Assembly: GCA_030626025.1 (NCBI GenBank)
Contig: DAOUPT010000004.1
Span: 1-64,000 of the forward strand
Direction: 5' to 3'
From: Anderseniella sp.
Lineage (GTDB): Bacteria > Pseudomonadota > Alphaproteobacteria > Rhizobiales > Aestuariivirgaceae
Length of the DNA stretch: 64,000 bases
In this document: positions 35,585-45,688 of the stretch, one piece after another
How positions within the stretch are numbered: the first letter of the stretch is position 1
How the letters are laid out: each line of letters starts with the position of its first letter
Notes under the pieces: generated by a model
The model's database searches: none
What the model was told of the DNA's origin: nothing
Seen by the model: only the letters and a program-made list of their open reading frames with translations
Made by a program: the position numbers and the translations under genes

Positions 35585-36844
35585 ATGCTTAAAGTCTTTT
35601 CCGATGAGCGAAAAAAAGAATACCCAAACTTTGAGGGTGCTGACAAACCGTTGAGAAATCCGATCAAGGCTGAGACCGTTGCAAAGGTACGCGCCTATCG
35701 TCATGACCGGATCAAGCAAAAAGTTATTGAGCATGATTGCGCCGCCATCCTTCTCTATGATCCGTTGAATATCCGCTATGCGACAGACTGTTCTGACATG
35801 CAGGTCTGGACCATGCACAATGCATCGCGTTACACCATTGTTTGCGCTGATGGCCACACCATTTGTTTTGAATACAAGAACGCCATGCATCTGGCAGAAG
35901 GCCTTGACCGGGTCAATGAAGTGCGCCCGGCAGTTAGCTGGTTTTATTTTGGCGCCGGTCCTCTGGTTGATGAAAAGACCAAAATCTGGGCTGCCGAGAT
36001 TGCCGATGTTGTGCGCCAGCATGGCGGTGGCAATATGCGTCTGGCTGTTGACAAGATGGAACCTGGCGGGGTTGATGCTTTGCGGGCGCACGGCATCGAG
36101 ATTGTCGAAGGGCAGGAACTGACTGAAACCGCGAGGATGATTAAGTCGCCTGATGAAATCGAAATTATGCGCTGGACCATCAGGGTTTGTGAGCAGGGCA
36201 TGTGGCGAATGCGTGAAAACTCCGTTGCCGGTAAATCCGAAAATGAAATCTGGGCTGAGTTACATTATGAAAACATTCGCAATGGTGGCGAATGGATTGA
36301 AACCCGTTTGCTGGCCATTGGCGAGAGGACCAATCCATGGTTTCAGGAATGTTCAGACCATGTGGGCAAGGATGGCGATCTTTTATCTTTTGATACCGAC
36401 CTTGTCGGGCCCTATGGCTATTGTTCAGATATTTCGCGCTCATGGACCATCGGCCTGGTGCCTCCAACCAATGAACAGCGGGTGATTTACAATTTTGCCA
36501 AATCTGAAATTGAACACAACATGGCTTTGATACAACCGGGTATGAGCTTTGCCGAGTTTTCTGAAAAATCCATGCGTATACCTGAACATTATCACGATAA
36601 CCGCTATTCATGCGCCTTTCATGGGGTTGGATTATGCGACGAATACCCTTCAGTTCCAACTCATGTGGATATGGCGTTGGGTAAAGGATATCCGGGAACC
36701 ATCGAAGAAGGCATGGTTTTATGTGTTGAAAGCTGCACCGGGCTGAACGGCGGGCGTGAATGTGTCAAGCTTGAGGTTCAAGTGCTGGTTACAGATAAAG
36801 GTGTGGTGCAGCTCGATACATTTCCATTTGAAGACTGGGGATAG
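35585..36844 (+). CDS. M24-fold protein resembling DMSP lyase DddP
   Basis: A 419-residue creatinase/prolidase-fold protein. An N-terminal domain holds LLYDPLNIRYATDCSDMQVW, and the C-terminal pita-bread domain holds NGGEWIETRLL, RTNPWFQEC and FDTDLVGPYGYCSDISRSW. All six DddP metal-ligand positions are present: Asp270, Asp272, Asp282, His346 (FHGVGL), Glu382 and Glu397 (KLE). From memory these segments match DddP more closely than creatinase or prolidase. DddP cleaves dimethylsulfoniopropionate to acrylate and DMS. Third gene of the operon, 29 bases after the MttB-like gene; it could act on DMSP or another onium compound. Confidence 0.72.
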   Translation: MLKVFSDERKKEYPNFEGADKPLRNPIKAETVAKVRAYRHDRIKQKVIEHDCAAILLYDPLNIRYATDCSDMQVWTMHNASRYTIVCADGHTICFEYKNAMHLAEGLDRVNEVRPAVSWFYFGAGPLVDEKTKIWAAEIADVVRQHGGGNMRLAVDKMEPGGVDALRAHGIEIVEGQELTETARMIKSPDEIEIMRWTIRVCEQGMWRMRENSVAGKSENEIWAELHYENIRNGGEWIETRLLAIGERTNPWFQECSDHVGKDGDLLSFDTDLVGPYGYCSDISRSWTIGLVPPTNEQRVIYNFAKSEIEHNMALIQPGMSFAEFSEKSMRIPEHYHDNRYSCAFHGVGLCDEYPSVPTHVDMALGKGYPGTIEEGMVLCVESCTGLNGGRECVKLEVQVLVTDKGVVQLDTFPFEDWG

Positions 36845-36948
36845 ATCCTTCATATACGAATTCTCCTGCGGTTCCCGAAAATGTTGCAGCAACGATAACG
36901 TTGAAGCTACTTTTCAGGCACAACAATTAACCAAATCCATCAAACCAC

Positions 36949-36977
36949 TTGACGAAAAGCATCTGGCTTACTATGTC
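36949..36977 (+). promoter_or_regulatory. promoter of groESL
   Basis: TTGACG and TATGTC are separated by 17 bases and lie just upstream of the CIRCE element. The CTTGAC / CTATGT context also fits the RpoH heat-shock consensus of alphaproteobacteria, so it may be read by sigma-70, RpoH or both. Confidence 0.7.
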
Positions 36978-36989
36978 ATCTGCTTGATG

Positions 36990-37016
36990 TTAGCACTCTC
37001 TATCTTTGAGTGCTAA
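36990..37016. promoter_or_regulatory. CIRCE element (HrcA operator)
   Basis: A perfect match to the CIRCE consensus: TTAGCACTC, nine bases, GAGTGCTAA. It begins 13 bases after the -10 box, the usual position for HrcA repression of groESL. Confidence 0.97.
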
Positions 37017-37109
37017 CAACTACTCCAAAGCCGGGTTCGAGAGGCGGACCGCGGGGAGTCTTTGGAGGAAACGGCACTTCGCTCAAAACAGTTTAGTAGG
37101 AGAAGTTAT

Positions 37110-37397
37110 ATGAAGTTCCGCCCTTTACACGATCGCGTCGTTGTTCGTCGCATCGAGGAAGCAACAACCACTGCCGGTGGTATCATTATTCCAGACAACG
37201 CCCAGGAAAAACCAAGCCAGGGTACAATCATTTCTGTAGGCCCCGGTGCCCGCGGTGAAGACGGTGCTATTGTCGCTCTGGATGTTAAAGCAGGCGATAC
37301 TGTCCTGTTTGGCAAATGGTCAGGCAATGAAGTCAAGATTGACGGCGAAGACCTGTTGATCATGAAAGAATCAGACATCATGGGTGTTTTAGAATAG
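37110..37397 (+). CDS. groES: co-chaperonin GroES
   Basis: A 95-residue Cpn10 that caps the GroEL ring. [20 protein letters not shown] and the mobile loop [19 protein letters not shown] are diagnostic. ATG 37110 is preceded by TAGGAGA; the frame is open upstream to 37062 but homology starts here. It is controlled by CIRCE and followed, before groEL, by a stem-loop with a T6 run. Confidence 0.98.
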   Translation: MKFRPLHDRVVVRRIEEATTTAGGIIIPDNAQEKPSQGTIISVGPGARGEDGAIVALDVKAGDTVLFGKWSGNEVKIDGEDLLIMKESDIMGVLE

Positions 37398-37405
37398 TTT
37401 TATTG

Positions 37406-37428
37406 GCGCTAGTTTTTAGCGCTTTTTT
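37406..37428 (+). terminator. intrinsic-terminator-like hairpin between groES and groEL
   Basis: Stem GCGCTA/TAGCGC, loop GTTTT, followed directly by TTTTTT. It lies 8 bases after the groES stop and about 50 bases before the groEL start. The stem is short, so only partial termination is expected, or the hairpin may be a processing site. Confidence 0.65.
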
Positions 37429-37451
37429 CTATTCAAATTCTCAAAGTTTAA

Positions 37452-39131
<1,680 letters not shown>

Positions 39132-39168
39132 GCCAAACCCTTACCCACGCATCTACAAACAATAACAC

Positions 39169-39207
39169 AAGGGCCGCTGGAGAATATCCAGCGGCCCTTG
39201 GTCTTTT
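39169..39207 (+). terminator. terminator of groESL
   Basis: A perfect 13-bp stem (AAGGGCCGCTGGA / TCCAGCGGCCCTT) with a 5-base loop is followed by GGTCTTTT, 38 bases after the groEL stop. Confidence 0.85.
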
Positions 39208-39542
39208 GCAAACACCATCACAGGCCTTGCCCTGAAAAATGCTCTACGGATCGGGGGCATTGACCGCAAAGCACCAACAATTTGGGCTCGTCCCGATAAG
39301 ATGATGCTGCGCAAGATCGTCAGATCAACATCTCACTGTCCCGGTTTGGAACAGTTTCATTACCTAGTAAATACAACTGCAAATTTCATTCCTACAAATG
39401 CACAACTTATAATTCTGCTTTGCAGGCCATATACGCATTCATGTTAATCTGGCTGGTAAAAAATTGCGTATGATCAAACCAGCGAGCCTTGGTTCATAAG
39501 CATAACGAAGGCAAAAAGATGGCGGTACAACCGGTATAAACT
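39208..39542. other. intergenic region between groEL terminator and hisG
   Basis: About 335 bases between convergent transcription units. One plus-strand frame is open for roughly 80 codons up to the TAA at 39445-39447, but it has no start with a ribosome-binding site and no recognisable motif. I see no RNA gene, repeat or strong promoter. Confidence 0.5.
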
Positions 39543-40238
39543 CTAACCGATGGCTTTTTGCAGTCTGTTCTGCATTTCGGTAATGCGGGGATCGGCCATT
39601 GCAGCTTTGGTTACCCCCAGTACAGCTTCTGACTGGAAGATCAAACCATCGTCCAGAATTTTCAGATTGTTGGCCGTCAGGGTAGAGCCGGTTGAGGTGA
39701 TATCGACAATCACCTGGGCTGTACCTGACGCAGGAGCGCCTTCAGTGGCGCCAAGACTTTCAACAATACGATAGCCTGTAACACCTTTATCAGCGAAAAA
39801 CCGGCGGGTGATACGCAAGTACTTTGTCGCTACTCTCAAGCGCCTGCCATGCCGCGCGTACCAGGTTTCGCAGACTTCATCGAGATCAGCCATGGTGGAG
39901 ACATCAAGCCAACACTGCGGCAAGGCAACGATAACGTCGGCATGACCAAAGCCGAGACGAACAGACATATCAACAACGGCATCAGCATCGGGAATAGTTT
40001 CGCGCAGCAGGTCTTCGCCGGTCACACCGACATCGATGGTGCCGTCCATCAGCGACTGGGCGATTTCACCGGCAGACAGAAAAGCAATTTCGGCATTTTC
40101 CATGCCGGAGATTTCGCCTTGATAACCACGCGCAGAACCGATACGCGAGATCTCATATCCAGCTTTAGAAAAAAGCGACTGTGCCTTTTCCATCAACCGG
40201 CCTTTTGAAGGCAGGGCTATGATCAGATGTTTGCTCAT
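39543..40238 (-). CDS. hisG: ATP phosphoribosyltransferase, short form
   Basis: A 231-residue catalytic subunit for the first step of histidine synthesis. [15 protein letters not shown] and the PRPP-binding [17 protein letters not shown] are the family motifs. It lacks the C-terminal regulatory domain of long HisG, consistent with a HisZ partner, whose gene overlaps its start by 4 bases (hisZ stop inside the hisG start). Confidence 0.97.
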   Translation of the reverse strand: MSKHLIIALPSKGRLMEKAQSLFSKAGYEISRIGSARGYQGEISGMENAEIAFLSAGEIAQSLMDGTIDVGVTGEDLLRETIPDADAVVDMSVRLGFGHADVIVALPQCWLDVSTMADLDEVCETWYARHGRRLRVATKYLRITRRFFADKGVTGYRIVESLGATEGAPASGTAQVIVDITSTGSTLTANNLKILDDGLIFQSEAVLGVTKAAMADPRITEMQNRLQKAIG

Positions 40239-41413
40239 GAACCCTGACCCTTAACTGCCGCTAATAATCGTTCGGCATAAATCGCACTGCCGACTGCCGG
40301 GACGGATTGACAATTACCGATGTCAGAAATCAGATCATCATAGCGGCCACCACCGGCAATCACCAATGGTCCGCCATCCGTGTCGGTTACCTCGATTTGA
40401 AACACAAAACCGGTGTAGTATTCGAGCGAGCGGCCAAACTCGGCAGCAAAACTGATGGTGCCGTTTTTCATAGCCGCAAGATCAAACAGTTTGGTGCGGC
40501 GGGCCAGGCTTTCGACACCATCGGCAAACTGGCCCTGCTGTTGCCTGCTGATACCATGCAAACTTTTTTCAACCGTTGCCAGTTCACCGTGCACATTAAG
40601 ATAGGTGTTAATCAGCGCGGCACTGTCTTTATCGAGCGGGTGACTGTTTTTATCAGCAGCTTTTTCACTCAATCGCGCCGCAATTTCATCTCCGGTCCGG
40701 CCCGGCACCAACGGCCAGTCATTTTTGTCCAGAACGTTGTCGACCAGTTGTTTGGCGTTACCGGGTTCCATTGCTGCCAGCGTTTCCACCAATGCCGATG
40801 ATGATGTCACGACTTGTGGCTGCTCGCCGGTCAGATGCCGCAGCAATTTGTAGAAGGCGCGCGGGTTCCAGAACTCACGGGCCAAACGGCGGCGCCAGCG
40901 CTCGGGCATCTCCATCGACGCCAGCAAGGCGTTGAACAGGCCAAGGTCGCCGATCCTGACGGTGTAGTTTTTTAATCCGGCGGTTTCCATCGCGGCGATG
41001 GTCAGATTAAATATTTCGGCCTCTGCGGCCTCGCTCTGAGATGCACCGAACCATTCCAGACCTAGCTGATCAAATTCTCTTGGCGCATTTGAGCCCGCTT
41101 TGGTGCCATGATGGCGAAAGGCCGGGCCGCTGTAGCAATAGCGGGCCTCGGTCTGCGGGGTTTGAGCCTTGGCAAGGTGATAGCGGCAGGCAGGTACGGT
41201 AATATCAGGACGCAAGCACAGTTCGTTGCCATCGGGGTCGGTGAAAACATAGGTCCGCGAACGGATATCCTCACCGGCGCGTTCAAGGAATACGTCAGCC
41301 GGCTGAATGATATCAGGTTCGATAAATTCGTGTCCGGCGGATTCAAACAGTGCAAGCAAGCGCTTGTTCTGGCTGGCCAGTTCCGTGCGGAGGGTTGAGG
41401 ATTTACCGGGCAT
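40235..41413 (-). CDS. hisZ: ATP phosphoribosyltransferase regulatory subunit
   Basis: A 392-residue HisRS paralogue that lacks aminoacylation function and makes short HisG active and histidine-sensitive. It retains class II synthetase-like segments ([42 protein letters not shown]) but has a reduced C-terminus with no anticodon-binding domain. It lies between hisS and hisG; a 126-base gap holding an inverted repeat separates it from hisS. Confidence 0.95.
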   Translation of the reverse strand: MPGKSSTLRTELASQNKRLLALFESAGHEFIEPDIIQPADVFLERAGEDIRSRTYVFTDPDGNELCLRPDITVPACRYHLAKAQTPQTEARYCYSGPAFRHHGTKAGSNAPREFDQLGLEWFGASQSEAAEAEIFNLTIAAMETAGLKNYTVRIGDLGLFNALLASMEMPERWRRRLAREFWNPRAFYKLLRHLTGEQPQVVTSSSALVETLAAMEPGNAKQLVDNVLDKNDWPLVPGRTGDEIAARLSEKAADKNSHPLDKDSAALINTYLNVHGELATVEKSLHGISRQQQGQFADGVESLARRTKLFDLAAMKNGTISFAAEFGRSLEYYTGFVFQIEVTDTDGGPLVIAGGGRYDDLISDIGNCQSVPAVGSAIYAERLLAAVKGQGS

Positions 41414-41433
41414 AACAACTATGTCCCTATTCT

Positions 41434-41520
41434 GTCATTCCAGCGAAAGCTGGAATCCAAAAACTAACTTTCAAGGAAACTGAGAGCGGGTTTGTGGATT
41501 CCAGCTTTCGCTGGAATGAC
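41434..41520. repeat. inverted repeat of 26-bp palindromic arms between hisZ and hisS
   Basis: Arms 41434-41459 and 41495-41520 are perfect reverse complements around a 35-base spacer. Each arm is itself a hairpin (TTCCAGC GAAA GCTGGAA). The core resembles the GTCATTCC-type palindromic units scattered in many proteobacterial genomes. There is no transposase and no target duplication visible. In the hisS-hisZ transcript it would form a strong structure. Confidence 0.88.
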
Positions 41521-41539
41521 GGTTTAAAGAGAATACGTT

Positions 41540-42997
41540 TCACACCGCATCTCCACAATAGCGATTCAATACTTTGCGAACTTCTGCGACCAGATCTGCT
41601 TCAGGTACAGGGAATTGAGCTGCTCTTGCCTCTGTCCATTCCTCACGACTTTCAATTTCTGCGGCGATTTTCTTGCCTTCCAGAAGGTCCTTGATCTGCA
41701 CCTCACCTTTGTCACGCTCATCAGCGCCCTGGATGATGGCGATAGGACAGCCGCGTCGGTCCGCATATTGCAATTGCTTGCCAAAATTCTTCGGATTGCC
41801 CTGAAACATCTCAGCCCGAATGCCAGCTTCGCGCAGAGACTGCACCATTTTCTGATAACGCCCCAGGCTCTCGGTATCGCGATCCATAACACAAACCACC
41901 ACCGGTGCAAGGGCCTCTTCGGCCCCCAACTTGCCAAGGTTCTTCAATGCTGTCATCAAGCGGGAAACGCCGATTGAGAAACCGGTGGCTGGCACCGCCT
42001 GCCCCATAAACCGCTGCACCAGCCCATCATAACGACCACCACCACCGACGGAACCAAATTGGACCTTCTGGCCTTTTTCGTTGGTGACATCGAACAGGAG
42101 TTCTGCTTCGAAAACGGGGCCTGTGTAATATTCAAGGCCACGGACGCAAGAAGGGTCTATTTTTATGCGGTCTTCATCATATCCGGCGGCACGTACTAAT
42201 TTATCAATATTTGCAAGCTCGGTTACGCCTTCGTTTCCGTCGACATCACCTGTCTCTATGTAAGCAATCACTTGTTTTGTCTGCTCACCATTCAGGCCTG
42301 CACCTTTGGTAAAATCACCACTTTCATCTTTGCGACCTTCACCGAGTAGTAAACTAACTCCTTCGGTTCCAAACTTGTCAAGTTTGTCGATCGCCCGCAA
42401 GACGCTCAAGCGCTTATCTGCATCCTCGTCCCCGCCAATACCAATGGCTTCCATAACCCCATCAAGCACCTTGCGATTGTTGACGCGAATAACGTAGTCA
42501 CCACGCGCAATCCCCAGTGCTTCCATCGTGTCAGCCATCATCATGCACATCTCGGCATCGGCTTGCACGCCCGGGGCGCCAACGGTATCTGCATCGAACT
42601 GCATGAACTGTCTAAAGCGGCCGGGGCCCGGCTTTTCATTGCGGAATACCCAACCATTGCGATAGGTGCGATAGGGGAGGTTTATGTTTTGGAAATTTTC
42701 GGCAACGTGGCGGGCCAGTGGTGCTGTGAGGTCATAACGCAGGCTCACCCACTGGTCGTCGTCGTCCTGCAAGGAGAAAACACCGGCGTTTGGGCGGTCG
42801 GTGTCGGGGAGGAATTTTCCGAGAGCCTCAGTGTATTCAAACATCGGGGTTTCAACCGGATCAAAACCGTATAATTCATAAACTTTGCGAATTTTGGCCA
42901 CCATCTCGTCAGTCGCCCTGATATCACTTGGCGACCGGTCGCCAAAGCCGCGCGGCAAGCGGGCTTTGGGTTTGAAAGTTTTTTGTTTTTTGGCCAT
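41540..42997 (-). CDS. hisS: histidyl-tRNA synthetase, alphaproteobacterial type
   Basis: A 485-residue class II synthetase. Motif 1 lies near the N-terminus ([12 protein letters not shown]). Motif 2 reads [20 protein letters not shown], where canonical bacterial HisRS has QFHQ and a different loop. The histidine motifs are [16 protein letters not shown] and GGGGRYDGL, and a C-terminal anticodon domain follows. These are the signatures of the divergent alphaproteobacterial enzyme that charges tRNA-His lacking G-1, matching the tRNA at 283-359. First gene of hisS-hisZ-hisG. Confidence 0.96.
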   Translation of the reverse strand: MAKKQKTFKPKARLPRGFGDRSPSDIRATDEMVAKIRKVYELYGFDPVETPMFEYTEALGKFLPDTDRPNAGVFSLQDDDDQWVSLRYDLTAPLARHVAENFQNINLPYRTYRNGWVFRNEKPGPGRFRQFMQFDADTVGAPGVQADAEMCMMMADTMEALGIARGDYVIRVNNRKVLDGVMEAIGIGGDEDADKRLSVLRAIDKLDKFGTEGVSLLLGEGRKDESGDFTKGAGLNGEQTKQVIAYIETGDVDGNEGVTELANIDKLVRAAGYDEDRIKIDPSCVRGLEYYTGPVFEAELLFDVTNEKGQKVQFGSVGGGGRYDGLVQRFMGQAVPATGFSIGVSRLMTALKNLGKLGAEEALAPVVVCVMDRDTESLGRYQKMVQSLREAGIRAEMFQGNPKNFGKQLQYADRRGCPIAIIQGADERDKGEVQIKDLLEGKKIAAEIESREEWTEARAAQFPVPEADLVAEVRKVLNRYCGDAV

Positions 42998-43093
42998 GGC
43001 CGGGTACCGATTTTGTGATTTTGAATTATGGCGTTGCTTCTAGCCCAATGATCAACACAGGGCAATAGCGAGCAATAGCTGCAACCAACAGCC

Positions 43094-44725
43094 TTATGGC
43101 AGCATGATACCGCGGATTGTGAAGTAGAACATGGCTGACATGGCAGCAGCAGCAGGTACGGTTATTACCCAGGCAGCAGCGATTTTATAGACCAGCGAGC
43201 GCTTAACCAGTTCTTTCTTGTGGGCCTTGCTAAGGCGCTTGCTTTCGGCTTTGTCAAAGATCGCCGCATCTGATTTTTGGGCCTTTTTCAACTCGGCCAA
43301 CATCTCGCCACGCTCGTCAAGGTCGGCCTGTTCATAGCGCTCAAGAAATCCGTCGACATCATCATGGGCATCGTCACTGAGCTGTTTTCTGATTTTTGCA
43401 ACTGCCATCAAATGGTTGGCATCAAGAAACTCGCGCAGAAACCCGACACCGAAAACACCGCCCACCGCGATATGGGTGGAACTGACCGGCAAGCCTAGCT
43501 GTGAGGCGATGATCACGGTTATAGCTGCTGCCATGGCCACGCAAAACGCTCTTATCATATCAAGCTCGGTAATTTCCGAACCGACGGTTCGAATGAGCTT
43601 TGGCCCATACAGCGCCAGACCAAGCGCAATGCCTGCTGCACCAATAACCATCACCCACAGTGGAATAGCGGCTTTTTTGACAATTTCACCGGAAGAAAAC
43701 GCATCATTGATTGCTGCCAGAGGCCCCACAGCATTGGCCACGTCATTGGCACCGTGAGCAAAGCTTAATAAAGCGGCGGCAAACACCAGCGGAATGGCAA
43801 AAAGACGGTTGACGCTGGCCCGGTCATTGGGCAGCTTGTCAGCCATCCGGGCAATCAGGGGTTTGATAATAAAAAACACCATGACCGCTATAATCAGGCC
43901 GATGAGTGACGCCGATAGAAAATCAAATTTCCAAAGCTTTTTCAGGCCTTTTAAAATCAGATAAGTACTGAACGCCAAAGCCATCGCCGATAACAGCAAT
44001 GGTACAATTTTCTTGGCCGCAGCCAGCTTGTCTCTTCTATAAACAATTTTGTTCTTGATCAGATAAAGAACCGAAGCAGCAATCACCGCCCCCAACACCG
44101 GCGAGATCACCCAACTGGCAGCAATTTTGCCCATTGTCATCCAATTAACGATGCTCCAACCGCCAGCAGCAACACCAGCGCCCAATACACCACCAACAAT
44201 CGAGTGGGTGGTAGAGACTGGTGCGCCGACAAGTGTAGCCACATTGAGCCAGATTGCAGCAGCCAGCAAAGCGGCCATCATGGCCCAGACAAAGGTTGCA
44301 CTGTCCTTGATCAGCGCCGGGTCGATAATACCCTTCTTGATCGTGCTGACCACATCACCACCGGCAATCAAAGCACCACCAGCCTCAAAGAAGCCGGCGA
44401 TTATGATGGCACTGAGCATGGTCATGGCACCGGCACCAACGGCGGGACCAACATTGTTGGCGACATCATTGGCACCGATATTCATCGCCATATAGCCACC
44501 GATTACCGCGGCAATGATCAGCAAATGGCTTCCTTGGACATCGGGCGCAACCCAGCCGCCGGTAAAGAAATAAATCGCGATCAAAAAGACCAGGGAACCA
44601 ACAAGACGCCTGAATTTGCTGGTTTTAAGAAAATCTATGCCGGGCATTTTGCGGTGTCTCTTTGTTTTATGCACTTTTTCGTCCGAAAACCGGTTATCGC
44701 TTGTCGGAAAATGCTCGAAAATCAT
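43094..44725 (-). CDS. PiT-family inorganic phosphate transporter
   Basis: A 543-residue low-affinity phosphate/cation symporter. The duplicated PHO4 signatures are MNIGANDVANNVGPAVGAGA in the N-terminal half and FAHGANDVANAVGPLAA in the C-terminal half; a soluble tail lies between the last helices. ATG 44725 is preceded by AGGAG, but that site lies in the 3' arm of a 24-base perfect palindrome, so translation may be controlled by the hairpin. MPGIDFLK (about 27 codons in) is an alternative start with a poor ribosome-binding site. No phoU-like DUF47 gene is adjacent. Confidence 0.93.
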   Translation of the reverse strand: MIFEHFPTSDNRFSDEKVHKTKRHRKMPGIDFLKTSKFRRLVGSLVFLIAIYFFTGGWVAPDVQGSHLLIIAAVIGGYMAMNIGANDVANNVGPAVGAGAMTMLSAIIIAGFFEAGGALIAGGDVVSTIKKGIIDPALIKDSATFVWAMMAALLAAAIWLNVATLVGAPVSTTHSIVGGVLGAGVAAGGWSIVNWMTMGKIAASWVISPVLGAVIAASVLYLIKNKIVYRRDKLAAAKKIVPLLLSAMALAFSTYLILKGLKKLWKFDFLSASLIGLIIAVMVFFIIKPLIARMADKLPNDRASVNRLFAIPLVFAAALLSFAHGANDVANAVGPLAAINDAFSSGEIVKKAAIPLWVMVIGAAGIALGLALYGPKLIRTVGSEITELDMIRAFCVAMAAAITVIIASQLGLPVSSTHIAVGGVFGVGFLREFLDANHLMAVAKIRKQLSDDAHDDVDGFLERYEQADLDERGEMLAELKKAQKSDAAIFDKAESKRLSKAHKKELVKRSLVYKIAAAWVITVPAAAAMSAMFYFTIRGIMLP

Positions 44726-44731
44726 AAAAAC

Positions 44732-44755
44732 ACGCTCCTGAAATTTCAGGAGCGT
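44732..44755 (-). promoter_or_regulatory. hairpin enclosing the ribosome-binding site of the phosphate transporter
   Basis: A 24-base perfect palindrome whose 3' arm on the transcribed strand contains AGGAG, followed by GTTTTT and the ATG. Upstream on the same strand are TTGATT (44784-44789) and TAAACT (44761-44766), 17 bases apart, so the mRNA would begin at or near the hairpin. It can act either as the gcrA terminator or as a translational lid. Confidence 0.7.
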
Positions 44756-44789
44756 TTATAAGTTTATTCCTTGTAGCAACTGTAATCAA

Positions 44790-45335
44790 TCAACCATGTG
44801 CGATTTTCTTGGGTCTGCGTCGTTCGTGCGCAGGTTGATAGGCGATACTTGCGTGATAGTCACAATAAGGGGTGCCATCTTGTGGTGTTTGACCACAAAA
44901 GCAAAACTCATCAGAACCGGGGTCACCCAGCGGCCAACGACAGGTTTTTTCGGTCAATGACAGAATACCGATACGCTCACCAACCGGGATATCAACCAGC
45001 CGAATAGGTTCCAGAGCCGGTTCAGAACGGCGAGCAGGCGAAACGGCGGTTTTTGCTTTCAAAGCCGCATTGCCGCTGGTCGGCATGCGTTTTGGTGCGC
45101 TTGGTTGACGGGGCCGCCTTGTACGCGGACGCGCCGCCCGCGTTGGGCTACCACGCCCGGACAGGCCAAGACGATGCACTTTGCCGATTACCGCGTTACG
45201 GGTAATACCATCGCCAAGCTGGGCGGCGATTTGACTGGCGCTCAGGCCATCCAGCCACAATTTCTTCAATATTTCGACCCGCTCATCCGGCCAGGTGTTC
45301 TTTCTTGGCTTTTTGATGCCTTGTGTTCCACTCAT
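44790..45335 (-). CDS. gcrA: cell-cycle regulator GcrA
   Basis: A 181-residue GcrA protein that binds CcrM-methylated GANTC sites and sigma-70 RNA polymerase to control cell-cycle genes. The N-terminal helix-turn-helix (TWPDERVEILKKLWLDGLSA; GDGITRNAVIGKVHRLGLSG) and the C-terminal sigma-binding part (CRWPLGDPGSDEFCFCG) are well conserved. The middle is a basic, Pro/Arg/Ala-rich linker. The ribosome-binding site GGAGGGATTC overlaps a GANTC site at 45342-45346. Two more lie upstream (45460-45464, 45564-45568). Confidence 0.97.
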   Translation of the reverse strand: MSGTQGIKKPRKNTWPDERVEILKKLWLDGLSASQIAAQLGDGITRNAVIGKVHRLGLSGRGSPTRAARPRTRRPRQPSAPKRMPTSGNAALKAKTAVSPARRSEPALEPIRLVDIPVGERIGILSLTEKTCRWPLGDPGSDEFCFCGQTPQDGTPYCDYHASIAYQPAHERRRPKKIAHG

Positions 45336-45598
45336 TGGGTAGAATCCCTCCTTGTTCGGAGAAGCCCCATGGCCACCCCGTTTTTTATACGCTTTACAAT
45401 TACGCTACATGTCGTGCTTGATGAGGATCAACCTACTATATCAAGGGTTTCAGACGCAAGAATCAGACGCCGTTTTTATCAAGTTTTCCCCAGCAAGTTC
45501 TCTTTTCATCGTGGTTAACAAAAAGTAAAGCCCATCACGGGGGTCGGGTCCATGCGGCGTTCTGACTCAGGAGGGATAAAATTGACAATGCGGCCTAA

Positions 45599-45627
45599 TT
45601 GACCCGTGCTTGATAACAGACTATAAA
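45599..45627 (+). promoter_or_regulatory. argD promoter
   Basis: TTGACC and TATAAA are separated by exactly 17 bases, predicting transcription from about 45634. The transcript would enter a GC-rich hairpin with a T6 run almost at once. Confidence 0.75.
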
Positions 45628-45641
45628 CTGCAGCCTGATTT

Positions 45642-45674
45642 ATGCCATGCCGCCGAACCGGGCGGCTTTTTTAG
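45642..45674 (+). promoter_or_regulatory. candidate arginine leader peptide overlapping a terminator
   Basis: A 10-codon frame, ATG to TAG, encodes [10 protein letters not shown] with three arginine codons. It lies across the hairpin GCCGCC/GGCGGC (45649-45666) and its T6 run (45667-45672), which has terminator form, 15 bases before the argD start. A ribosome stalled at the arginine codons would prevent the hairpin. No Shine-Dalgarno site is visible; the frame would be almost leaderless. Arginine codons could also be a by-product of the GC-rich stem. Confidence 0.45.
45649..45672 (+). terminator. terminator/attenuator hairpin upstream of argD
   Basis: Six G-C pairs (GCCGCC/GGCGGC), a six-base loop and TTTTTT follow the argD promoter directly, so it would act on transcripts heading into argD. 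No other plus-strand gene lies upstream for it to terminate. Confidence 0.7.
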
Positions 45675-45688
45675 TTTTGGAGCACAAC

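Noticed and set aside
35585-36844. Plain creatinase or Xaa-Pro peptidase call
   Set aside because: The conserved segments resemble DddP more; creatinase was not preferred because no creatine-pathway genes are present, though this is not fully excluded.
39202-39447. Open frame of about 80 codons after the groEL terminator
   Set aside because: No start codon with a ribosome-binding site and no recognisable motif.
41434-41520. Insertion sequence between hisZ and hisS
   Set aside because: There is no transposase and the whole element is under 100 bases; it is better called a palindromic repeat.
45647-45688. Longer argD start at ATG 45647
   Set aside because: It lies inside the GC hairpin with no ribosome-binding site; ATG 45689 has GGAG and matches family starts.
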